A stretch of 24,771 bases of DNA from assembly GCA_051009015.1 (NCBI GenBank), contig JBPCWZ010000049.1, positions 1 through 24,771 on the forward strand, given 5' to 3'. This DNA comes from JAHRAH01 sp051009015 (GTDB lineage: Bacteria; Pseudomonadota; Gammaproteobacteria; Tethybacterales; Persebacteraceae). Shown here in pieces: positions 21,458 to 24,771 of the stretch. How positions within the stretch are numbered: position 1 is the stretch's first letter; each line of letters starts with the position of its first letter. The notes beneath the pieces are model-generated. The model did not search any database. It was not told the origin of the DNA and saw only the letters and a program-made list of their open reading frames with translations. The position numbers and the translations under genes are program-made.

Positions 21458-21987
21458 GCATTGCGGTTTTGATATCGGGGCGCGGCAGCAATCTTAAGGC
21501 GATAGTGGATGCCGGTTTGCCGGTGTCGGTTGTTGTCGGCAGCCGCGGCGATGCGCCGGGTTTGCATTACGCCGCGCACCGCAACATTCGCACCGCCATC
21601 GCCGAAGACGACGGGCAACTGGCGCAAGTTTTGGCGCAACATTCGCCGCGCATTATTGCCCTTGCCGGTTTTATGCGCATTCTCGGCGGCGATATTGTGC
21701 GCGCTTTTGGCGACAGGATGACAAACATACACCCTTCTCTTTTGCCGAAATATCGCGGCTTGCACACCCACCGCCGGGTTTTGGCGGCGGGCGAAAGCGA
21801 GCATGGCTGCACCATTCACCGGGTCAGCGAAGGCGTTGATGAAGGCAAGATTATCGCGCAAAGTATCGTGCCGGTTTTGCCCGATGACGACGAGGAATCC
21901 CTCGCCGCCCGCGTCCTTGATGCCGAACACAAACTGTATCCGAAAGTTTTGCGGCGTTTGTTATCCCCTTCGGAAAAAGCGGCATGA
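21454..21987 (+). CDS. purN: Phosphoribosylglycinamide formyltransferase
   Basis: A 177-residue GAR transformylase that uses 10-formyltetrahydrofolate to formylate GAR, step 3 of purine synthesis. It starts MSIAVLISGRGSNLKAI. The catalytic residues N91, H93 (TNIHPSLLPKYRGL) and D129 (GVDEGKIIAQ) are all present. It is slightly shorter than many homologues (about 190-215), missing some C-terminal sequence but no catalytic part. The 4-nt overlaps with purM before and hda after imply translational coupling. Confidence 0.95.
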   Translation: MSIAVLISGRGSNLKAIVDAGLPVSVVVGSRGDAPGLHYAAHRNIRTAIAEDDGQLAQVLAQHSPRIIALAGFMRILGGDIVRAFGDRMTNIHPSLLPKYRGLHTHRRVLAAGESEHGCTIHRVSEGVDEGKIIAQSIVPVLPDDDEESLAARVLDAEHKLYPKVLRRLLSPSEKAA

Positions 21988-22679
21988 ATACTGCAACGGC
22001 CGGCATTCATTTTCCGCCGCCGCCGCCGCGGCTTGCCGATTTTATTTCCGCCGGTAATGAAGAAGCATTAAGAGCGGTGCAATCGCTTGCCGCCGGACAA
22101 TCGGCGGAAAACTCGCTGTATTTATGGGGCGCGCCCGGCAGCGGCAAAACCCATCTTCTTCGCGCGGCGGCGGCGGCGGCGCGCGAAGAATATGGCATGC
22201 GCGTTTTTATGCCGAAGAATGGCGATGTGCCGCCGCCGGTTGCGGCTTTTTTGATAGTGGATGATGTGCAACTGCTTGGCGAAGAATCCCAAACCGCGCT
22301 TTTTGACTGGCACAACCGCGCCACACAAAAAGGCGGCAGTTTGCTGCTTGCCGCCGGTGTTGTGCCGCCGCCGCAGTTGCCTTTGCGCGGAGAGTTATCG
22401 GCGCGCTTGTCGGGCGGTTTGGTTTTTCGCCTGCGCGCGCTTGGCGATGGCGACAAGCGGCAGGCGCTTGCCGGTTTTGCCGGACGGCATTATTTTTCGC
22501 TGCCGCCCGAAGTTGCCGATTTGCTATTGACGCGCCTGCCGCGCGATATGGCGGGGCTGACGGCGGCGCTTGCCGATTTGGATTCTTTTATGCTTGCCGA
22601 ACAAAAACCGCTGACCATCCGCCGCGCCAATGCGTGGCTGGCATCTTACCGCCCGCCGCCGTCTCTTTTTGCCGATTGA
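21984..22679 (+). CDS. hda: DnaA-related AAA+ regulator Hda
   Basis: A 231-residue protein. Hda, with the DNA-loaded beta clamp, stimulates ATP hydrolysis by DnaA and prevents re-initiation. It has a Walker A GAPGSGKTH (49-57), a Walker B LIVDDVQLLG, and a sensor-1 to C-terminal region with SARLSGGLVFRLRALGDGDKRQAL. The gene position after purMN fits proteobacterial hda. The usual N-terminal clamp-binding QL(x)LP(L/F) motif is not visible; the N-terminus reads MNTATAGIHFPPPPP. It lacks the DNA-binding domain IV of DnaA, so it is not DnaA itself. It overlaps purN by 4 nt and is followed 9 nt later by hemH. Confidence 0.88.
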   Translation: MNTATAGIHFPPPPPRLADFISAGNEEALRAVQSLAAGQSAENSLYLWGAPGSGKTHLLRAAAAAAREEYGMRVFMPKNGDVPPPVAAFLIVDDVQLLGEESQTALFDWHNRATQKGGSLLLAAGVVPPPQLPLRGELSARLSGGLVFRLRALGDGDKRQALAGFAGRHYFSLPPEVADLLLTRLPRDMAGLTAALADLDSFMLAEQKPLTIRRANAWLASYRPPPSLFAD

Positions 22680-22688
22680 CTTTTTGTT

Positions 22689-23771
22689 GTGCGTTATATT
22701 GGCGAGCGCGATTATGACCATAGCGGCGCCGAAAATATCGGCGTGCTGGTTGCAAACCTCGGCACGCCGCAAGCGCCGACAACCCGGGCGGTGCGCCATT
22801 ACCTGCGCGAGTTTTTATCCGACCCGCGCGTTGTTGAAGCGCCGCGCCTGTTGTGGCATTTGATTCTCAATGGCTGGATATTGCCGCGCCGCTCGCCCAA
22901 AACCGCCGCCGCCTACCGCAGCATCTGGGGCGAAAAAGGTTCACCCCTTCTTGCAATAAGCATTCGTCAATGCGCCGCCTTGCGCGATGCTTTTGGCGGT
23001 TTGCCGGTAAAGGTTGAATTGGCGATGCGCTACGGGCAACCGTCAATGGCGGCGGGGCTGGCAAAACTGCGCGAGCAAAACTGCCGCCGGATAATTATGC
23101 TGCCGCTATATCCGCAATATGCCGCAAGCACCGTCGGGTCGGCTTTTGACGCCGCCGCCGCCGAGTTGCGCAAGTGGCGTTTTGTGCCGCAGTTGCGTTT
23201 TATCCATAGTTATTGCAACGACGACCGCTATATCGCCGCGCTTGCCGAAAGCATCAAACGCCATTACCGAAGCGATGCGCTATTGCTTTTTTCTTTTCAC
23301 GGCACGCCGCTGAAAATGCTGCTTGACGGCGATCCTTATCATTGCCAATGTCACAGGACGGCGCGCAAAACGGCGGAATATCTGGGATTATCACCGCAAC
23401 AATGGCGCATTACATTCCAATCGCGCTTTGGCGGGGCGGAGTGGTTGAAACCTTACACCGATGACACTTTGCGCGCTCTGCCGAAACAGGGAATTAAAAA
23501 AGTGCAAGTAGCATGTCCGGCATTTAGCGCCGATTGTCTGGAAACGCTGGAAGAGATAGCGGAAGAAAACCGCGCTTTGTTTATGAAAGCGGAGGGAGAA
23601 TTCTATTCCTACATTCCCGCGCTAAACGACGACAAAGCGCACATTGCTTTTTTGCATGATTTGATAGCGGACGACATAAAAGAATGGCTTTCGCAAGTAC
23701 AAGCGCAAAACGCCGAAAGCAAAACCCGCGCCGCCCGCCGCAAAAAAATAGCAAGCGAAGTCGCAACTTAA
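22689..23771 (+). CDS. hemH: Ferrochelatase
   Basis: A 360-residue protein that inserts Fe(II) into protoporphyrin IX at the end of haem synthesis. The GTG start at 22689 gives RYIGERDYDHSG before GVLVANLGTPQAPT, the N-terminal form common in Gamma/Betaproteobacteria. No upstream ATG fits, because hda ends 9 nt earlier. The metal-site and catalytic residues are H204 (FSFHGTP) and E285 (SADCLETLEEI). Also present are YPQYAASTVGSAFD and TFQSRFGGAEWLKPYTD. The C-terminal tail of about 20 residues is basic (KTRAARRKKI). There is no Shine-Dalgarno, so it is probably translated by coupling with hda. Confidence 0.95.
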   Translation: MRYIGERDYDHSGAENIGVLVANLGTPQAPTTRAVRHYLREFLSDPRVVEAPRLLWHLILNGWILPRRSPKTAAAYRSIWGEKGSPLLAISIRQCAALRDAFGGLPVKVELAMRYGQPSMAAGLAKLREQNCRRIIMLPLYPQYAASTVGSAFDAAAAELRKWRFVPQLRFIHSYCNDDRYIAALAESIKRHYRSDALLLFSFHGTPLKMLLDGDPYHCQCHRTARKTAEYLGLSPQQWRITFQSRFGGAEWLKPYTDDTLRALPKQGIKKVQVACPAFSADCLETLEEIAEENRALFMKAEGEFYSYIPALNDDKAHIAFLHDLIADDIKEWLSQVQAQNAESKTRAARRKKIASEVAT

Positions 23772-23792
23772 CAAGCCACTTAAAACCCCGCC

Positions 23793-23812
23793 ATTCCCGC
23801 GCAAGCGGGAAT
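23793..23812. repeat. dRS3-like palindrome
   Basis: Perfect ATTCCCGC-GCAA-GCGGGAAT followed by GAC, with a half copy GGGCGGGAATGAC just downstream. It lies 21 bp after the hemH stop. A T-run at 23845-23851 is too far away to make this a standard terminator. Confidence 0.7.
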
Positions 23813-23883
23813 GACAAGGGGGGCGGGAATGACGGGGGACAAAATTTTTTTGGCAAATTTGGCAAAACGGGCTTTTTTTGGTT

Positions 23884-23889
23884 TATAAT
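23884..23889 (+). promoter_or_regulatory. TATAAT box directly before the third ankyrin gene
   Basis: A perfect TATAAT whose end is 8 nt from the ATG at 23898. TTGGCA at 23859-23864 is a weak -35 with 19-bp spacing. It predicts a leaderless or nearly leaderless mRNA. Confidence 0.5.
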
Positions 23890-23897
23890 GTTTGGCG

Positions 23898-24771
23898 ATG
23901 TTTCCGGGCATTTTTGACTTTGGTCGTTTTATCATCGCACGGCGCACGGCGCACGGCGCACGGCGCACGGCTGAGACCTTTGGACAAACGGCTTTTGCCG
24001 CTTTTGTCATAATCCTTGCCAGTTTTTGCACTTTGGCTTTTGCCGACAAGGCGGCGGCGCAAAACCCTCCGCCATCGTCCATTTCCTACACGACAGAACC
24101 CGCCGGTTTGATAACCATCACCGCCGACGGCGAGGTTATCGTTTTGTCGCAACCCAATGCCGGGGCGATGACGGTGACGATAAGCGGCGTCGGCTTTACG
24201 CTTGTCGGCGGCGAGTATGTCCGCACCGGCTATACCGGGCAGGATACTTTGACTTTGCGCTTTTTGACTTCCTGCAGTGTCGGCGGCGGTTGCGATGCTT
24301 TCGGTTTGGAAAGCGCGAATCCCGACGAACGCCGCGCACGGACGGAACGCACACAGGCGTTTCGGAATATGAGTTTGACAACGCTGAGCATGTTTATCGC
24401 TTCCGGCGCCGATGTCAATGAGAATGTCGGCACTACCGCCGATAGTTATTTGCTCTACCAGACGGCGGATGCCCGCAACACGGCGCAGTTTTCGCTTTTG
24501 GTAGAGGCGGGCGCCGATGTCAATGCCACAGCGGCGGGCTTTTCGCTTTTGCATTATGCCGCTTTTATCGGCAACAATCATGCGGCGGATTTGTTGTTGT
24601 CGGCTGATGGCATTGAAGTTAATAAGGTAATCAACGGTCGGACTCCGCTTGACGCGGCGGCGGCTTTTCATATTATCGGGCTTGACCGCGCCCCCGTCGC
24701 CGCCGCTATAAGAGAAGCGGGCGGCGTTTGCATGCTTGCCGCCCATATCGGCAACCCCGCCGCCGAACCCG
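23898..24771 (+). CDS. Exported ankyrin-repeat protein, 3' end beyond the window
   Basis: A partial gene open from ATG 23898 to the window end (291 residues seen). The N-terminus MFPGIFDFGRFIIARRTAHG is followed by a signal-peptide-like core (about 31-49, TAFAAFVIILASFCTLAFA). Then comes a beta-rich, Thr/Gly-rich segment (about 55-125; SYTTEPAGLITITADGEVIV), then ankyrin-type units (FIASGADVNEN, LLVEAGADVNATAAGFSLLHYAAFIGNNHAADLLL, NGRTPLDAAAAF). Codons 14-25 are made by five tandem GCACGGC heptamers, so the reading frame depends on copy number. There is no in-frame ATG between the heptamers and the signal core, so translation must start upstream of them. No Shine-Dalgarno; a TATAAT ends 8 nt before the ATG. 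It is more diverged than the other two ankyrin genes. Confidence 0.75.
   Translation, partial: MFPGIFDFGRFIIARRTAHGARRTAETFGQTAFAAFVIILASFCTLAFADKAAAQNPPPSSISYTTEPAGLITITADGEVIVLSQPNAGAMTVTISGVGFTLVGGEYVRTGYTGQDTLTLRFLTSCSVGGGCDAFGLESANPDERRARTERTQAFRNMSLTTLSMFIASGADVNENVGTTADSYLLYQTADARNTAQFSLLVEAGADVNATAAGFSLLHYAAFIGNNHAADLLLSADGIEVNKVINGRTPLDAAAAFHIIGLDRAPVAAAIREAGGVCMLAAHIGNPAAEP
23937..23971 (+). repeat. Heptanucleotide tandem repeat (GCACGGC)x5
   Basis: Five perfect contiguous copies of a 7-bp unit within codons 14-25 of the third ankyrin gene. Because 7 is not a multiple of 3, gain or loss of one unit shifts the frame. Confidence 0.9.

Noticed and set aside
23883..24746. A 287-codon minus-strand frame at the right end
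   Set aside because: It is opposite an ankyrin reading frame that has a signal peptide and recognisable repeats. The minus translation shows no domain.

Overview
The window is bacterial and almost certainly from a member of the Pseudomonadota, most likely close to Gamma/Betaproteobacteria. The evidence is a bifunctional AroQ-prephenate dehydratase, a YebC-RuvC-RuvA cluster, a PurM-PurN-Hda cluster, an Rnf-type protein, and a ferrochelatase with the N-terminal style of those classes. Genes are tightly packed, with many 1-4 nt stop/start overlaps. Coding DNA is rich in GCC/GGC codons. The few gaps are crowded with small palindromic repeats. Three exported ankyrin proteins in 25 kb hint at a host-associated or symbiotic lifestyle; this is inference only.

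Layout. 1-381: repeat-filled gap. 382-3713 (+): a membrane-anchored pentapeptide-repeat protein, then a secreted protein of about 14-15 ankyrin repeats. 3714-4298: repeat-dense gap. 4299-9958 (-): an RnfB-like ferredoxin fused to an RnfC-type C-terminal module, YebC, RuvC, RuvA, an HpcH/HpaI aldolase and IolD; the last five run as one compact block in which ruvB does not follow ruvA. 9959-10731: a gap with a consensus promoter, a candidate structured small RNA and a possible small membrane protein. 10732-14662 (+): an ankyrin-trypsin fusion, then PheA and HisF. 14663-15113: repeats and a strongly structured leader. 15114-16589 (+): a CsgG-domain protein with a cysteine-rich insert, a 58-residue small ORF and an intrinsic terminator. 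16729-17852: two unrecognised minus-strand genes between direct repeats, one of which covers the end of murJ. 17834-20403 (-): MurJ and an AI-2E/PerM permease. 20429-23771 (+): PurM, PurN, Hda and HemH. 23898-end (+): a third ankyrin protein, cut by the window edge, with a heptanucleotide tandem repeat in its 5' coding region.

The core genes cover Holliday-junction processing, IMP synthesis, Phe and His synthesis, haem, lipid II flipping and initiation control. The accessory genes are repeat-built, mostly exported or membrane proteins: ankyrin, ankyrin-protease, pentapeptide and CsgG-like. The most unusual signals are: (i) a four-copy triple-hairpin repeat with compensatory stem changes; (ii) the ankyrin-protease fusion; (iii) a possibly phase-variable ankyrin gene; (iv) an unassigned structured RNA with its own promoter and U-tract; (v) the RnfB/RnfC chimera carrying a translated palindromic repeat; (vi) the direct-repeat-flanked gene pair. 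No tRNA, rRNA, CRISPR array or recognisable transposase was seen.
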